Source: Enterobacter kobei (GTDB taxonomy: Bacteria; Pseudomonadota; Gammaproteobacteria; Enterobacterales; Enterobacteriaceae). Taken from it: a stretch of DNA of 64,000 nt. Under the pieces are notes generated by a model. It worked only from the letters and a program-made list of their open reading frames with translations. It searched no databases and was not told the origin of the DNA. This document shows, one piece after another, positions 19,756 to 30,639 of the stretch (position 1 is the stretch's first letter; every line of letters starts with the position of its first letter). The DNA lies in NCBI RefSeq assembly GCF_001729765.1, contig NZ_CP017181.1, positions 4,092,001 to 4,156,000 on the forward strand, read 5' to 3'. The position numbers were made by a program, and so were the translations under genes.

Positions 19756-22167
19756 GATTTTGGCGTTTTCCGATTCCTCCATGGCGAACACAAAAGATTT
19801 ATCCAGCTTTATTCCGTCGAACGGGAAGCGTTTCAGATAGCTTAATGCCGAGTAGCCGGTTCCAAAGTCATCAATCAAAAAGCGTACGCCGATATCCTTC
19901 AGCTGCTTCATGGTTTCCAGCGTGATATCCGGATTGGAAATCGTCACGTTTTCGGTAATTTCTAACTCCAGCCGGGACGGTTTAAGCCCCGATTTTTGCA
20001 GCGCAGCCTTTACCCGTTTCGCCAGGCCACGGGTATTAAACTCCACCGCCGAAATATTGACCGAAATAACCAAATCGGGCGAGAGATGCACCATATCTTT
20101 ACAGGCTTTCTCCAGCACCACATCACTCATGAAAACGATCAGGCCCGTCTCTTCCGCAAGCGGGATGAACTGATCCGGCATCAGTAAACCGAGACGCGGA
20201 TGCTGCCAGCGAACCAGTGCTTCGACAGCAGCGATACGCGAGGTTTTAATGTCGTAACGGGGCTGATAAACCAGCTGAAACTGGTCTGTGCATAACGCTT
20301 CACGAAACTCTTTTTCCATTTCCCGGCGCTGAATTAAGTACTCGCCCATGTTGGGTTCGTAAAACACCCAGTTATTGCGACCGGTATTTTTCGCTTTATA
20401 CAATGCGATATCGGATAACCGAATCAGATCGCTGGCGTTCATTGCATCCTGAGGCGCCAGTGCAATCCCCATACTCACGCTGATATACACTTCATTGCCG
20501 TTAACGATAAAAGGCCGGCTTATTTCACTGGCAATGCGCTGGCAGAGCGTCTCTATGTCTTTACGCACATAAATATCCGGCAGAATAAGGATAAACTCAT
20601 CTCCGCCCTGCCGGGCAACCAGATCGATTTTACGGGTACAGGACCGCAACCGGCTGGCGACTTCATTGAGTAACGCATCGCCCGCATTGTGGCCGAATAA
20701 ATCATTTACCGGTTTGAATTTATCCAGGTCGAGGCTGATCATGGCCAGGGGATGATCCGGATCGGGTAAAGAACGCAGCTCACTTTCCAGAAACTCTTTC
20801 ATTCTGACCCGGTTTGGTAGGCCGGTTAATTCATCATGCCGCGATAAATACTCGGCACGCTCCTGCGCCTCCACTTCCAGAGTGACATCGGTCACCGTAC
20901 CGCGAAAGCCCATAGAACCATCATCCATAATGGCGCGCTTCGCCACCACATTGCAGTAACGCTGATGGCCCTGAGCTGAGAAATAGCGGGCCTTTTTGAG
21001 CGTGTAATTACTGCTCGTCTGCGGATTCAGCAGCCAGTGATGAAAAAGGATTTTGTCGCTGTGGATGAAATCCAACATGTTCCGCCCAAGCCAGTCGTCA
21101 GAATGATGACCGGTAACGCCGGAAAAACGGTCGGATAACCACGTTAGCCGTGCCTCGCTGTCCGCTTCCCAAATCCAGTCGGTGGTGGCTTCAATGACGT
21201 CGCGAAAGCGTCGTTCACTTGCCGTAAGCGCTTGTCGGCTTTGCTCAAGCAGGAAAACATTTTCGTCATTAATTTGCGCTTTGATTAACGCACCACGCCG
21301 CATCAACCAGGTAAATGCAATGGTCGATAACATCAGAATGATGATTAACGGCAGCTCCCGGTTCATCAGCGCTCTGCCCGGATCGTCGCTTCGCCACTCA
21401 ATCAGAACATCGCCATTATCAATGGGTAAAATAAGCTGAGCTTCCCGGTAGTCGGCTTTCAGGTGTGGCTCCATTCTGCCGAACGTATGCGCATTATGAA
21501 TGCCGTATTCGTTGCCCATTTTCTCCAGTTTAACGGGCGTTAACACGTCGGCGAAAATCAGTACCGAGGCATCTTCCGCCACCGGCGTGATGCTTTCATC
21601 GTCTCCCGACGTGATCCGGGCCGCCGCCAGTAAGGTGAGTTGCCCGTTGGTCATCATAAGGCGTGAGACGGCTTTACCCTGGCTTTGTGAGAGGTCGTTA
21701 AAAAGTTCTTTGGTGATGTTCCGGTTAAGCCATTTCTCGAAAGGCTGGCTGACAAGATTTCCTTCAATGACGCTATAACGCGTCTCCCCGGCGGGAGACA
21801 AAACAAATACGCCTTCATACTGGTAATTCGTGTAAAGCGATTCACCAAGGTTCTGGCTGTCCCATGCCCATTTAACATTCACCTGCTTGTGCAAATTATT
21901 ATACGCTTCGCCCCAGTCGGCATTATCCATTAAATTTGTGCGTATCTTTTCCTGCCGGTTAGTGAGGGCTTTTTGCAAAAGTAAACTGCTGCGCGCGTCT
22001 GCTTTATTATTAAGATTATCCGCGATATATAAAAGATTCACTATTGCCGCCAGAAAGAGACTGCTCAGCAACGCCGCGGTAATAATAAAATTTTTCTTTA
22101 CTATGCCACTGGTTTCTCCTGAAAAACTACTTACTTTGTTGAAGCGCTGCCAGTTCATTTTCCCCAT
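19594..22167 (-). pseudogene. CHASE4-PAS-GGDEF-EAL protein, C-terminus lost to IS26
   Basis: Native coding runs from 22167 to 19756; the frame continues into IS26 and stops at 19594. Order: membrane helix at about 27-48, CHASE4-like periplasmic region (about 60-265), second helix (about 273-292), PAS (about 320-430), GGDEF domain with intact RQGGDEFILILPD and an RxxD inhibitory site (RKID) five residues before it, then EAL with EALVRWQHP, ITEN and DDFGTGYSALSYL. The last EAL segment is missing. The cyclase half could still act; the phosphodiesterase half is probably dead. Confidence 0.85.
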
Positions 22168-22286
22168 CTCTTAACGGGTGAGAGTCCATTGGCCTGAAAT
22201 AGGCACAGCCCGCAGAGGCAGTATCGGCAGAAACGGATTTTTATTTAGTGCCAGCTTTCTGTTTTGCTAAGGAAGGTGCGAATAAG

Positions 22287-22325
22287 GGCACTGTTGCAAA
22301 GTTAGCGATGAGGCAGCCTTTTGTC
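22287..22325 (-). mobile_element. IS26 right-end fragment (39 bp)
   Basis: GGCACTGTTGCAAAGTTAGC plus 19 further bases is identical to the right end of IS26 in inverse orientation to the complete copy at 18936. It is cut after 39 bp by IS1 copy B. The GGDEF-EAL segment therefore sits between two IS26 right ends that both face it. Confidence 0.92.
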
Positions 22326-23093
22326 GGTGATGCTGCCAACTTACTGATTTAGTGTATGATGGTGTTTTTGAGGTGCTCCAGTGGCTTCTGTTTCTATCAG
22401 CTGTCCCTCCTGTTCAGCTACTGACGGGGTGGTGCGTAACGGCAAAAGCACTGCCGGACATCAGCGCTATCTCTGCTCTCACTGCCGTAAAACATGGCAA
22501 CTGCAGTTCACTTACACCGCTTCTCAACCCGGTACGCACCAGAAAATCATTGATATGGCCATGAATGGCGTTGGATGCCGGGCAACCGCCCGCATTATGG
22601 GCGTTGGCCTCAACACGATTTTCCGCCATTTAAAAAACTCAGGCCGCAGTCGGTAACCTCGCGCATACAGCCGGGCAGTGACGTCATCGTCTGCGCGGAA
22701 ATGGACGAACAGTGGGGATACGTCGGGGATAAATCGCGCCAGCGCTGGCTGTTTTACGCGTATGACAGGCTCCGGAAGACGGTTGTTGCGCACGTATTCG
22801 GTGAACGCACTATGGCGACGCTGGGGCGTCTTATGAGCCTGCTGTCACCCTTTGACGTGGTGATATGGATGACGGATGGCTGGCCGCTGTATGAATCCCG
22901 CCTGAAGGGAAAGCTGCACGTAATCAGCAAGCGATATACGCAGCGAATTGAGCGGCATAACCTGAATCTGAGGCAGCACCTGGCACGGCTGGGACGGAAG
23001 TCGCTGTCGTTCTCAAAATCGGTGGAGCTGCATGACAAAGTCATCGGGCATTATCTGAACATAAAACACTATCAATAAGTTGGAGTCATTACC
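22326..23093 (+). mobile_element. IS1 copy B, complete (768 bp)
   Basis: GGTGATGCTGCCAACTTACT at the left and ..GGAGTCATTACC at the right, 768 bp. It lies in an IS26 end on the left and against an M23-peptidase relic on the right, with no target duplication. Its proteins are identical to those of copy C, which lies inverted at 31966; the pair brackets the copper cluster. Confidence 0.97.
22381..23078 (+). CDS. insAB: IS1 transposase InsAB' (copy B)
   Basis: InsA 22381-22656 starts at GTG ([11 protein letters not shown]); InsB' 22575-23078. The slippery AAAAAAC is at 22632-22638. Its type-specific residues ([22 protein letters not shown]) match copy C exactly and differ from copies A, D and E. 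Confidence 0.93.
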
Positions 23094-23252
23094 CTTTTGC
23101 AGTACGAGTTTTAATGATTCATTTTTTTTCAAATGCCGCAGATTAAACCGGGAAGGCAAGGAGCGCTGAAGAGTAGCGATCTCGTTCGATTCCAGCCCCG
23201 AGCGGGTGGCTGAAAGGTAGGCATTTTCTTTTACGACATCGGTAGAATACAT
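23094..23252 (-). pseudogene. Fragment of an M23-type peptidase (pcoG-like)
   Basis: The minus-strand frame from an ATG at 23252 reads ..NAYLSATRSGLESNEIATLQ.. then RHLKKNESLKLVLQK and is cut by IS1. The pattern of an SxxxAGL-type helix followed by a KxxxSLKLVL strand is that of the region before the catalytic domain in OapA-like M23 endopeptidases, one of which commonly neighbours pco genes on sil-pco plasmids. The HxH catalytic part is missing. A TAA directly precedes the ATG, so the 5' end may also be broken. Confidence 0.5.
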
Positions 23253-23540
23253 TTACTGGAATTCGCCGTTAGCATGAACACTGCGGCGTATGCTAGGGGT
23301 TTTCAGGAGGCGTGTCATCTGTCAGTTAATCGGGAGCACCGTTGATGGTCGTCATTTTTGTAACATATCTTGTTTCCCGTTTGCTCCTGAAGCTCTGGGA
23401 ACTGTATGACCAGCCCGACGGTGATGATTAACGGGACTGAAACAGGTTACGGCAGAGCAATATGGGGCTCATGTCCTGCTACGTAACCCGTCAGTAAAGC
23501 CCTGCTGCGCACCTGACGCTAAGCACTAACCCGCTTGCAG
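23253..23540. other. Intergenic region with a possible 28-aa membrane ORF
   Basis: The only coding candidate is on the plus strand at 23345-23431: 28 codons, MVVIFVTYLVSRLLLKLWEL then YDQPDGDD, a single hydrophobic segment with an acidic tail and a GGGAG-like site 8 nt upstream. It may be a small membrane protein or a chance ORF. Nothing else is evident in the stretch. Confidence 0.3.
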
Positions 23541-23990
23541 TTACCTGGTCGAATACAGCCCGCGAAGCTTTCTTGCCTGCGTCTGATGTGCTTCCGCACC
23601 GGCATTATTGACCTGCTCATGCACGAGAGCGGCTTTTTCTCCGGCATTCAGTTCGTTAAAAGAAGAAGACGAGGTCTTTGAATTTGCATCACTGCCGGAC
23701 AGCATTTTTTTATGTTCCTCAATCATTTTCTGATGCGCATAGGACGCGCTGTTGTTCATAAATGAATGAGCAACAATGGCCCTTTCATGTTCATTCATTT
23801 CAGAGAATGAGGGCGTGTTGTTTTTATTAACCCTGTCCGGTAAGTTTTCATGCGTCGAGGAATTCACATGACTGACGGCTGAGGCATTATTAACAAATCG
23901 ATGTGCTTCATGGGCAATATCACTGGACTGAGCAAAAGCTGCCCCACAAAATAAAGCTGTAAACGCAGTGGTAGTGATTAATATATTCAT
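23541..23990 (-). CDS. SilE/PcoE-like periplasmic metal-binding protein
   Basis: 149 aa. Signal peptide to about residue 20 (AAFA). The mature protein is built of repeats of the SilE/PcoE type, each with AHxxxNN and HQxMxxxHxxM: SEMNEHERAIVAHSFMNN, AHQKMIEEHKKM and FNELNAGEKAALVHEQVNN. Histidines and methionines in these repeats bind Ag(I) or Cu(I/II), so it probably acts as a periplasmic metal sponge. It is divergent from pcoA and is a second family member besides pcoE at the far end. A Shine-Dalgarno AGAAGG precedes the ATG. Confidence 0.82.
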   Translation of the reverse strand: MNILITTTAFTALFCGAAFAQSSDIAHEAHRFVNNASAVSHVNSSTHENLPDRVNKNNTPSFSEMNEHERAIVAHSFMNNSASYAHQKMIEEHKKMLSGSDANSKTSSSSFNELNAGEKAALVHEQVNNAGAEAHQTQARKLRGLYSTR

Positions 23991-24090
23991 GTGTAATTAC
24001 CTTCTGAGGTACATAAAAGATGTCCTTATGATCATATATAAAAATAATCAACCTGTGGGGAAGATGACGTAAATGTAATACAGCTATGTA

Positions 24091-24135
24091 CATTACACGA
24101 TTGTAATGAATTTGTTTCTTAAGGTGTGCTAGATT
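24091..24135 (+). promoter_or_regulatory. pcoA promoter with copper box
   Basis: Perfect palindrome CATTACA-CGAT-TGTAATG at 24091-24108, equal to the copper-box form CATTACANNNNTGTAATG bound by PcoR/CopR-type regulators. An extended -10, TGCTAGATT, is at 24127-24135, placing the box over the -35 position as expected for activation. The box lies in the divergent region and could also affect the SilE-like gene. Confidence 0.8.
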
Positions 24136-24224
24136 CATTTCATTGTAAGTGGATGAACCAGTAATTTAATTTAAATCGGTTCTCGAATTCTGTCAGTAAC
24201 CATACTTTAAATAAGGGAATGCGC

Positions 24225-26042
24225 ATGCTGTTGAAAACGTCTCGACGAACTTTCCTGAAGGGGTTAACCCTCTCTGGCGTAGCCGGAAGTCTTGGCGTAT
24301 GGAGTTTCAATGCGCGTTCCAGTCTGAGCCTGCCAGTTGCCGCATCCCTGCAGGGTACTCAGTTTGACCTGACCATTGGTGAAACGGCCGTCAATATCAC
24401 GGGCAGTGAGCGTCAGGCCAAAACAATCAATGGAGGCCTGCCGGGGCCCGTTCTTCGCTGGAAAGAAGGTGACACCATTACCCTGAAGGTCAAAAACCGT
24501 CTTAATGAACAGACGTCCATTCACTGGCACGGCATTATTCTTCCGGCCAATATGGATGGTGTTCCGGGGCTGAGTTTTATGGGCATAGAGCCTGATGATA
24601 CCTACGTTTACACCTTTAAGGTTAAGCAGAACGGGACTTACTGGTACCACAGCCATTCCGGTCTGCAGGAACAGGAGGGGGTATACGGTGCCATTATCAT
24701 CGATGCCAGGGAGCCAGAACCGTTTGCTTACGATCGTGAGCATGTGGTCATGTTGTCTGACTGGACCGATGAAAATCCTCACAGCCTGCTGAAAAAATTA
24801 AAAAAACAGTCGGATTACTACAATTTCAATAAACCAACCGTTGGCTCTTTTTTCCGCGACGTGAATACCAGGGGGCTGTCAGCCACCATTGCCGATCGGA
24901 AAATGTGGGCTGAAATGAAAATGAATCCGACTGACCTCGCGGATGTCAGTGGCTACACCTACACCTATCTCATGAACGGGCAGGCCCCGCTGAAAAACTG
25001 GACCGGACTGTTCCGTCCCGGTGAAAAGATACGCTTACGGTTTATCAACGGCTCGGCAATGACCTATTTCGATATCCGTATCCCCGGGCTGAAAATGACG
25101 GTCGTGGCTGCAGATGGCCAGTATGTAAACCCGGTTACCGTTGACGAATTCAGGATTGCCGTTGCCGAAACCTATGATGTCATTGTGGAGCCTCAGGGTG
25201 AGGCCTATACCATCTTCGCACAATCCATGGACAGGACCGGTTACGCTCGAGGGACACTGGCCACGAGAGAGGGGTTAAGTGCTGCCGTTCCCCCCCTCGA
25301 TCCCCGTCCTCTGTTGACCATGGAAGATATGGGTATGGGGGGAATGGGACATGATATGGCAGGAATGGACCACAGCCAGATGGGAGGCATGGATAACAGC
25401 GGAGAGATGATGTCTATGGACGGTGCTGACCTTCCGGATAGCGGGACATCCTCCGCGCCCATGGATCACAGCAGCATGGCCGGTATGGATCATTCCCGGA
25501 TGGCCGGAATGCCGGGTATGCAAAGTCATCCTGCGTCAGAAACGGATAACCCACTGGTTGATATGCAGGCGATGAGCGTCTCTCCGAAATTAAATGATCC
25601 GGGTATTGGTCTTCGAAATAACGGAAGAAAGGTTCTCACGTACGCGGATTTGAAAAGCCGCTTTGAGGATCCTGACGGACGTGAACCTGGCCGTACCATA
25701 GAACTGCATTTAACCGGCCACATGGAAAAGTTTGCCTGGTCATTTAACGGAATCAAGTTTTCAGATGCCGCACCGGTGCTGCTGAAATACGGTGAGCGGC
25801 TCAGGATCACGCTGATCAACGATACCATGATGACTCACCCCATTCACCTGCATGGTATGTGGAGCGATCTGGAAGATGAAAACGGTAATTTCATGGTTCG
25901 TAAACACACAATAGATGTTCCCCCTGGTACAAAACGCAGTTACAGAGTGACAGCAGATGCGCTTGGCCGCTGGGCGTATCACTGCCATTTGCTCTATCAC
26001 ATGGAAATGGGAATGTTTCGTGAAGTCCGGGTGGAGGAATGA
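24225..26042 (+). CDS. pcoA: Multicopper oxidase PcoA
   Basis: 605 aa from the ATG at 24225 ([13 protein letters not shown]), chosen over 24219 because AAGGG lies 7 nt upstream of the former; this is the known PcoA length. A twin-arginine signal SRRTFLKG exports the folded, copper-loaded protein. The oxidase copper ligands are HWHG (residues about 99-102), YHSHSG, HPIHLHG and [13 protein letters not shown] Met/His-rich segment (about 370-430, repeats like [13 protein letters not shown]) is typical of copper-resistance CopA/PcoA. It oxidises Cu(I) in the periplasm and works with PcoB and PcoC. Confidence 0.97.
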   Translation: MLLKTSRRTFLKGLTLSGVAGSLGVWSFNARSSLSLPVAASLQGTQFDLTIGETAVNITGSERQAKTINGGLPGPVLRWKEGDTITLKVKNRLNEQTSIHWHGIILPANMDGVPGLSFMGIEPDDTYVYTFKVKQNGTYWYHSHSGLQEQEGVYGAIIIDAREPEPFAYDREHVVMLSDWTDENPHSLLKKLKKQSDYYNFNKPTVGSFFRDVNTRGLSATIADRKMWAEMKMNPTDLADVSGYTYTYLMNGQAPLKNWTGLFRPGEKIRLRFINGSAMTYFDIRIPGLKMTVVAADGQYVNPVTVDEFRIAVAETYDVIVEPQGEAYTIFAQSMDRTGYARGTLATREGLSAAVPPLDPRPLLTMEDMGMGGMGHDMAGMDHSQMGGMDNSGEMMSMDGADLPDSGTSSAPMDHSSMAGMDHSRMAGMPGMQSHPASETDNPLVDMQAMSVSPKLNDPGIGLRNNGRKVLTYADLKSRFEDPDGREPGRTIELHLTGHMEKFAWSFNGIKFSDAAPVLLKYGERLRITLINDTMMTHPIHLHGMWSDLEDENGNFMVRKHTIDVPPGTKRSYRVTADALGRWAYHCHLLYHMEMGMFREVRVEE

Positions 26043-26047
26043 TGCGA

Positions 26048-26938
26048 ATGAAGAGAAATTTGAAGGCCATACCTGTTCTGGTCGCCGGTTTGTTTACCTC
26101 ACCGCTTTCTATTGCGGCGGGCTCCGTCTCTGCAGATCCCCACGCCGGGCACGACATGTCTGCCATGCAGATGCCAGCAGATGAGAATTTCACTGAGATG
26201 ACGTCAATGGAGCCCATTGTAACTGAGAGCAGAACGCCAATTCCGCCTGTTACCGATGCCGACCGGAAGGCTGCATTCGGCAATTTACAGGGGCATGCGA
26301 TTCACGACAGTGCGATTAATTATCTGGTTCTGCTGGATCAACTGGAATGGCAACGGTCGGATAACACCAACAATTTCAGCTGGAGTGTTAACAGCTGGAT
26401 TGGAGGCGACACAGATCGGATTTGGCTAAAGAGTGAAGGTGAACGAAGCAATGGGGAAACGGAGGCGGCTGAAGCGCAGTTACTCTGGGGACATGCGGTT
26501 GGCCCATGGTGGGATTTGGTTGCGGGTGTCAGGCAGGATTTCAGACCTGCTTCTGCCCGGACCTGGGCTGCTGTCGGTTTTCAGGGGCTGGCACTCTATA
26601 ATTTTGAGTCTGAAATTACGGGTTTTGTCAGTAATGGCGGAAAAGCAGCCCTTCGTCTGGGAGGAGAATACGACGTTTTACTGACTAACCGGCTCATACT
26701 CCAGCCATCCTATGAGGTGAATTTCTACAGTCAGGATGATGAATCGCGGGGTCGCGGCAGGGGACTGACTGACACAGAGCTGGGGCTCCGGCTGCGCTAT
26801 GAAATACGCCGTGAGTTTGCACCCTATATAGGCGTTTCCTGGAATCAACTTTACGGGAAAACATCCGATATGGCGAAAAGAGAAGGTGAGAAAGACCATC
26901 AGGTAGTATTCCTGGCGGGAGCCAGAATCTGGTTTTAA
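26048..26938 (+). CDS. pcoB: Copper-resistance outer-membrane protein PcoB
   Basis: 296 aa from [12 protein letters not shown]; ATGs at 26039 and 26042 are in frame, and the start is uncertain by two or three codons. The signal peptide ends near SIAAG. The N-terminal [11 protein letters not shown] segment may bind copper; the rest is an amphipathic beta-barrel ending in the aromatic residue F (GARIWF), as in outer-membrane proteins. It overlaps or abuts the pcoA stop, so translation is coupled. Confidence 0.95.
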   Translation: MKRNLKAIPVLVAGLFTSPLSIAAGSVSADPHAGHDMSAMQMPADENFTEMTSMEPIVTESRTPIPPVTDADRKAAFGNLQGHAIHDSAINYLVLLDQLEWQRSDNTNNFSWSVNSWIGGDTDRIWLKSEGERSNGETEAAEAQLLWGHAVGPWWDLVAGVRQDFRPASARTWAAVGFQGLALYNFESEITGFVSNGGKAALRLGGEYDVLLTNRLILQPSYEVNFYSQDDESRGRGRGLTDTELGLRLRYEIRREFAPYIGVSWNQLYGKTSDMAKREGEKDHQVVFLAGARIWF

Positions 26939-26977
26939 CGCACTGATATAAAACACTCAACTAAACAGGTAAATAAA

Positions 26978-27358
26978 ATGTCGATTTTAAATAAAGCCAT
27001 TCTTACAGGTGGCCTCGTTATGGGCGTTGCTTTCTCTGCTATGGCCCATCCGGAATTAAAAAGCTCTGTGCCACAGGCTGATTCAGCCGTAGCGGCCCCG
27101 GAAAAGATTCAGCTTAATTTCTCGGAAAATCTGACCGTGAAATTCTCAGGTGCAAAATTAACGATGACGGGTATGAAAGGCATGTCATCACATTCTCCGA
27201 TGCCGGTCGCGGCAAAAGTGGCGCCAGGCGCTGACCCTAAATCGATGGTCATTATTCCGCGAGAGCCTTTACCCGCTGGCACTTATCGTGTTGACTGGCG
27301 CGCGGTTTCTTCAGATACGCACCCTATTACCGGTAATTACACCTTTACAGTGAAGTAA
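26978..27358 (+). CDS. pcoC: Periplasmic copper carrier PcoC
   Basis: 126 aa with a signal peptide ending AMA, so the mature protein starts HPELKSS with the N-terminal histidine that ligates Cu(II). The Met-rich Cu(I) site is [13 protein letters not shown]. CopC cupredoxin-like fold ends [20 protein letters not shown]. It passes copper to PcoA or to PcoD. Confidence 0.97.
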
Positions 27359-27362
27359 TATT

Positions 27363-28292
27363 ATGAACGACCTGATTATGATTGTTATTCGTTTTCTTCT
27401 TTATCTGGATTTGATGGTAATATTTGGATTGCCATTTTTTCAGATATATGGAATAAGCGGTGTCAGACATGAAACCTATAACCTGACTAATTTCAGGTCG
27501 TTTATAACCTTTGCTGTTGTTACAGGCATCATTCTTACTGGCATTAATATGCTCCTGGTATCTAATGCCATGAGTGGAGTAACTGACCTCAGAGAATTAT
27601 CCATCCATGTTATCGAGATGGTGATAGAAGAAACTGATGTGGGTATTAGCTGGATTGTCAGGCTCTGTGCCCTGTTTACCACACTCGGTGCTTTGTTCCT
27701 TTACACTAATAAGAGAGTATTGTCCTGCCTGCTGATGACGATGAGTGGGGGCGTGGCGCTGGCTACACTTGCCTGGGGAGGACACGCCGTTATGCATGAC
27801 GGTCTGCATTACTATCTCCATTTACTGAGCGATCTGACCCATCTCGGTGCTGCAGGTGCCTGGACAGGTGCTCTGGTTGCATTTGCTATCCTGCTGATGC
27901 GCAGAAACGAGCATAATGCACAGAGCGTCATTGTGATATCTGACTCCCTGGCAAAATTTGCCACGGCAGGAACGGTGATTGTTGTAGCCCTGATCCTGAG
28001 TGCGCTGGTCAACTATCTGTATATTGCTGAGGGTAACTTAACTCCCTTATTCAACAGTTCCTGGGGGAGGATATTGCTTGCCAAGACGGCTCTGTTTGTT
28101 CTGATGCTTCTTCTGGCTGCAGCAAACCGGTTTCACCTGGGTCCCCGGCTTGAAGTTATGGTCAGGGAAGGGAATTATGATCGCAGCGTTGCCCTGATGC
28201 GAAACAGCATCCTGACAGAATTCGTTGTTGCGATTATCATTCTGGGCGCCGTAGCGTGGCTCGGAATGCTTGCTCCGTCTCAGGTCAGCTAG
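27363..28292 (+). CDS. pcoD: Inner-membrane copper protein PcoD
   Basis: 309 aa with about eight membrane helices, CopD family. It starts 4 bp after pcoC. CopD-type proteins take copper from CopC across the inner membrane, possibly to load PcoA before Tat export. Conserved histidines occur in [16 protein letters not shown]. Downstream the pcoRS regulators follow after about 50 bp. Confidence 0.95.
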
Positions 28293-28346
28293 GGGACAGC
28301 CAAAGCTCATGCGTGAGATTTTTACTTTCATATCAGCGAGTTGACC

Positions 28347-29027
28347 ATGCAGCGTATTTTAATCGTTGAAGACGAACAAAAAACAGGTCGTTACCTGCAG
28401 CAGGGACTGGTTGAGGAAGGCTATCAGGCCGATCTCTTTAATAATGGCCGCGATGGTCTCGGGGCCGCGTCGAAGGGACAGTATGATTTGATAATACTGG
28501 ACGTGATGCTGCCTTTCCTCGACGGGTGGCAAATCATCAGCGCACTGAGGGAGTCCGGGCACGAAGAACCGGTCCTGTTTTTAACCGCAAAGGACAACGT
28601 GCGGGACAAAGTGAAAGGACTGGAGCTTGGCGCAGATGACTACCTGATTAAGCCCTTTGATTTTACGGAGCTGGTTGCACGTGTAAGAACCCTACTGCGC
28701 CGGGCACGCTCGCAGGCCGCAACAGTCTGCACCATCGCCGATATGACCGTTGATATGGTGCGCCGGACCGTGATCCGTTCGGGGAAGAAGATCCATCTCA
28801 CCGGTAAAGAATACGTTCTGCTTGAGTTGCTGCTGCAACGCACCGGAGAAGTGTTACCCAGGAGTCTTATCTCGTCCCTGGTCTGGAACATGAATTTTGA
28901 CAGTGATACGAATGTGATTGATGTCGCCGTGAGACGTCTGAGAAGTAAAATTGATGATGACTTTGAGCCAAAACTGATCCATACCGTTCGCGGTGCCGGA
29001 TATGTCCTGGAGATCAGAGAAGAGTGA
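28347..29027 (+). CDS. pcoR: Copper response regulator PcoR
   Basis: 226 aa from the ATG at 28347 ([11 protein letters not shown]). Receiver domain with phospho-acceptor aspartate in [13 protein letters not shown] and the [12 protein letters not shown] end; OmpR-type winged helix with [12 protein letters not shown] and [16 protein letters not shown]. It activates the pcoA promoter in response to copper and overlaps pcoS by 4 bp. Confidence 0.97.
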   Translation: MQRILIVEDEQKTGRYLQQGLVEEGYQADLFNNGRDGLGAASKGQYDLIILDVMLPFLDGWQIISALRESGHEEPVLFLTAKDNVRDKVKGLELGADDYLIKPFDFTELVARVRTLLRRARSQAATVCTIADMTVDMVRRTVIRSGKKIHLTGKEYVLLELLLQRTGEVLPRSLISSLVWNMNFDSDTNVIDVAVRRLRSKIDDDFEPKLIHTVRGAGYVLEIREE

Positions 29028-30424
29028 GGTTCAAAATTTCCCTGACCACACGCCTGAGCCTGATTTTTTCTGCGGTGATGCTTACGGTATGGTGGTTATC
29101 AAGTTTTATCCTGATTAGCACCCTTAATGGCTATTTCGATAATCAGGACCGAGATTTTCTGACAGGTAAACTTCAGCTCACCGAAGAGTTTCTTAAAACA
29201 GAGACGTTCCGGAACAAAACGGATATTAAGTCATTATCAGAAAAAATAAACGATGCGATGGTAGGGCACAATGGTTTATTCATTTCTATAAAAAACATGG
29301 AAAATGAAAAAATTGTTGAACTCTATGCCAAAAATTCTGTTGTTCCAGCGGTCCTGCTTAATAAGTCGGGTGATATTCTCGACTATATGATCCAGACGGA
29401 AGAAAATAACACCGTGTACCGCAGTATCTCGCGGCGGGTTGCCATGACGCCGGAACAGGGTAAAAGCAAACATGTCATCATTACGGTTGCCACGGATACT
29501 GGGTATCACACCCTGTTTATGGACAAACTCAGTACCTGGCTGTTCTGGTTCAATATCGGTCTGGTCTTTATTTCTGTTTTTCTGGGCTGGCTGACCACAC
29601 GTATTGGTCTGAAACCGTTACGGGAAATGACCAGTCTGGCTTCCTCCATGACTGTACACAGCCTGGATCAGCGTCTAAATCCCGATCTGGCTCCGCCGGA
29701 AATCTCTGAGACCATGCAGGAGTTCAATAATATGTTTGATCGCCTGGAGGGGGCATTCCGGAAACTGTCAGATTTCTCGTCTGACATCGCGCATGAGCTG
29801 CGCACACCAGTCAGTAATCTGATGATGCAGACGCAGTTTGCACTGGCTAAGGAAAGGGATGTTTCGCATTACCGCGAAATTTTATTCGCTAACCTGGAAG
29901 AACTGAAAAGGTTGTCACGAATGACCAGTGACATGCTTTTTCTGGCACGTTCAGAGCATGGTCTGCTGCGGCTGGATAAACATGATGTGGATCTGGCAGC
30001 CGAACTGAATGAATTACGTGAGTTGTTCGAGCCCCTGGCAGACGAAACAGGAAAGACAATCACGGTTGAAGGAGAGGGCGTTGTTGCCGGAGACAGCGAT
30101 ATGCTCCGACGTGCTTTCAGTAACCTGCTTTCCAATGCAATCAAGTATTCTCCCGATAACACCTGTACAGCGATACACCTTGAGCGTGACAGTGACTGTG
30201 TGAACGTGATGATTACGAATACGATGTCCGGCCAGGTTCCCGCTAATCTGGAACGTTTGTTTGACCGGTTCTATCGCGCAGACTCATCAAGGTTCTACAA
30301 CACGGAAGGCGCGGGGCTGGGATTATCAATTACAAGGTCGATCATTCATGCTCACGGCGGCGAGCTGTCAGCAGAACAGCAGGGGCGGGAAATTGTGTTC
30401 AGTGTGCGTCTGTTAATGGATTAA
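29024..30424 (+). CDS. pcoS: Copper sensor histidine kinase PcoS
   Basis: 466 aa, GTG start overlapping pcoR. Two membrane helices (about 9-30 and 165-187) enclose a periplasmic sensor of about 130 aa; then HAMP, the H-box [16 protein letters not shown]-box [10 protein letters not shown] and G-box [13 protein letters not shown]. Close to CusS/PcoS of the copper and silver systems. Confidence 0.96.
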   Translation: MRFKISLTTRLSLIFSAVMLTVWWLSSFILISTLNGYFDNQDRDFLTGKLQLTEEFLKTETFRNKTDIKSLSEKINDAMVGHNGLFISIKNMENEKIVELYAKNSVVPAVLLNKSGDILDYMIQTEENNTVYRSISRRVAMTPEQGKSKHVIITVATDTGYHTLFMDKLSTWLFWFNIGLVFISVFLGWLTTRIGLKPLREMTSLASSMTVHSLDQRLNPDLAPPEISETMQEFNNMFDRLEGAFRKLSDFSSDIAHELRTPVSNLMMQTQFALAKERDVSHYREILFANLEELKRLSRMTSDMLFLARSEHGLLRLDKHDVDLAAELNELRELFEPLADETGKTITVEGEGVVAGDSDMLRRAFSNLLSNAIKYSPDNTCTAIHLERDSDCVNVMITNTMSGQVPANLERLFDRFYRADSSRFYNTEGAGLGLSITRSIIHAHGGELSAEQQGREIVFSVRLLMD

Positions 30425-30452
30425 TACCGTTATTCAGGAGAAACCCGGAAGG

Positions 30453-30506
30453 TGACAAAAATGTCATCGTTCAGTCACGCGATAAACAGAGGCGGTTTTT
30501 TATAAT
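30453..30506 (+). promoter_or_regulatory. pcoE promoter with CusR-like box
   Basis: TGACA-AAAA-TGTCA at 30453-30466 is the core of the CusR box (TGACAANNTTGTCA-like). A TATAAT at 30501-30506 gives a -10 with a poor -35, as expected for an activated promoter. This agrees with pcoE having its own promoter controlled by the chromosomal CusRS pair. Confidence 0.65.
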
Positions 30507-30639
30507 CAGCCATAAATCAGGACAGCGTGATAATTCAATCGCCCGGTTCCTGGCGTGATGATCAACCAGCCCTGAGATCAAATGCTTTCTCTGTTATAAG
30601 CATTGATTGTTCGGGTATGAAAACACCGGAGACCCAACC

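Noticed and set aside
18936..22325. IS26 pair as a translocatable unit
   Set aside because: The second IS26 is only a 39-bp end in inverse orientation, so it cannot form the direct-repeat pair needed.
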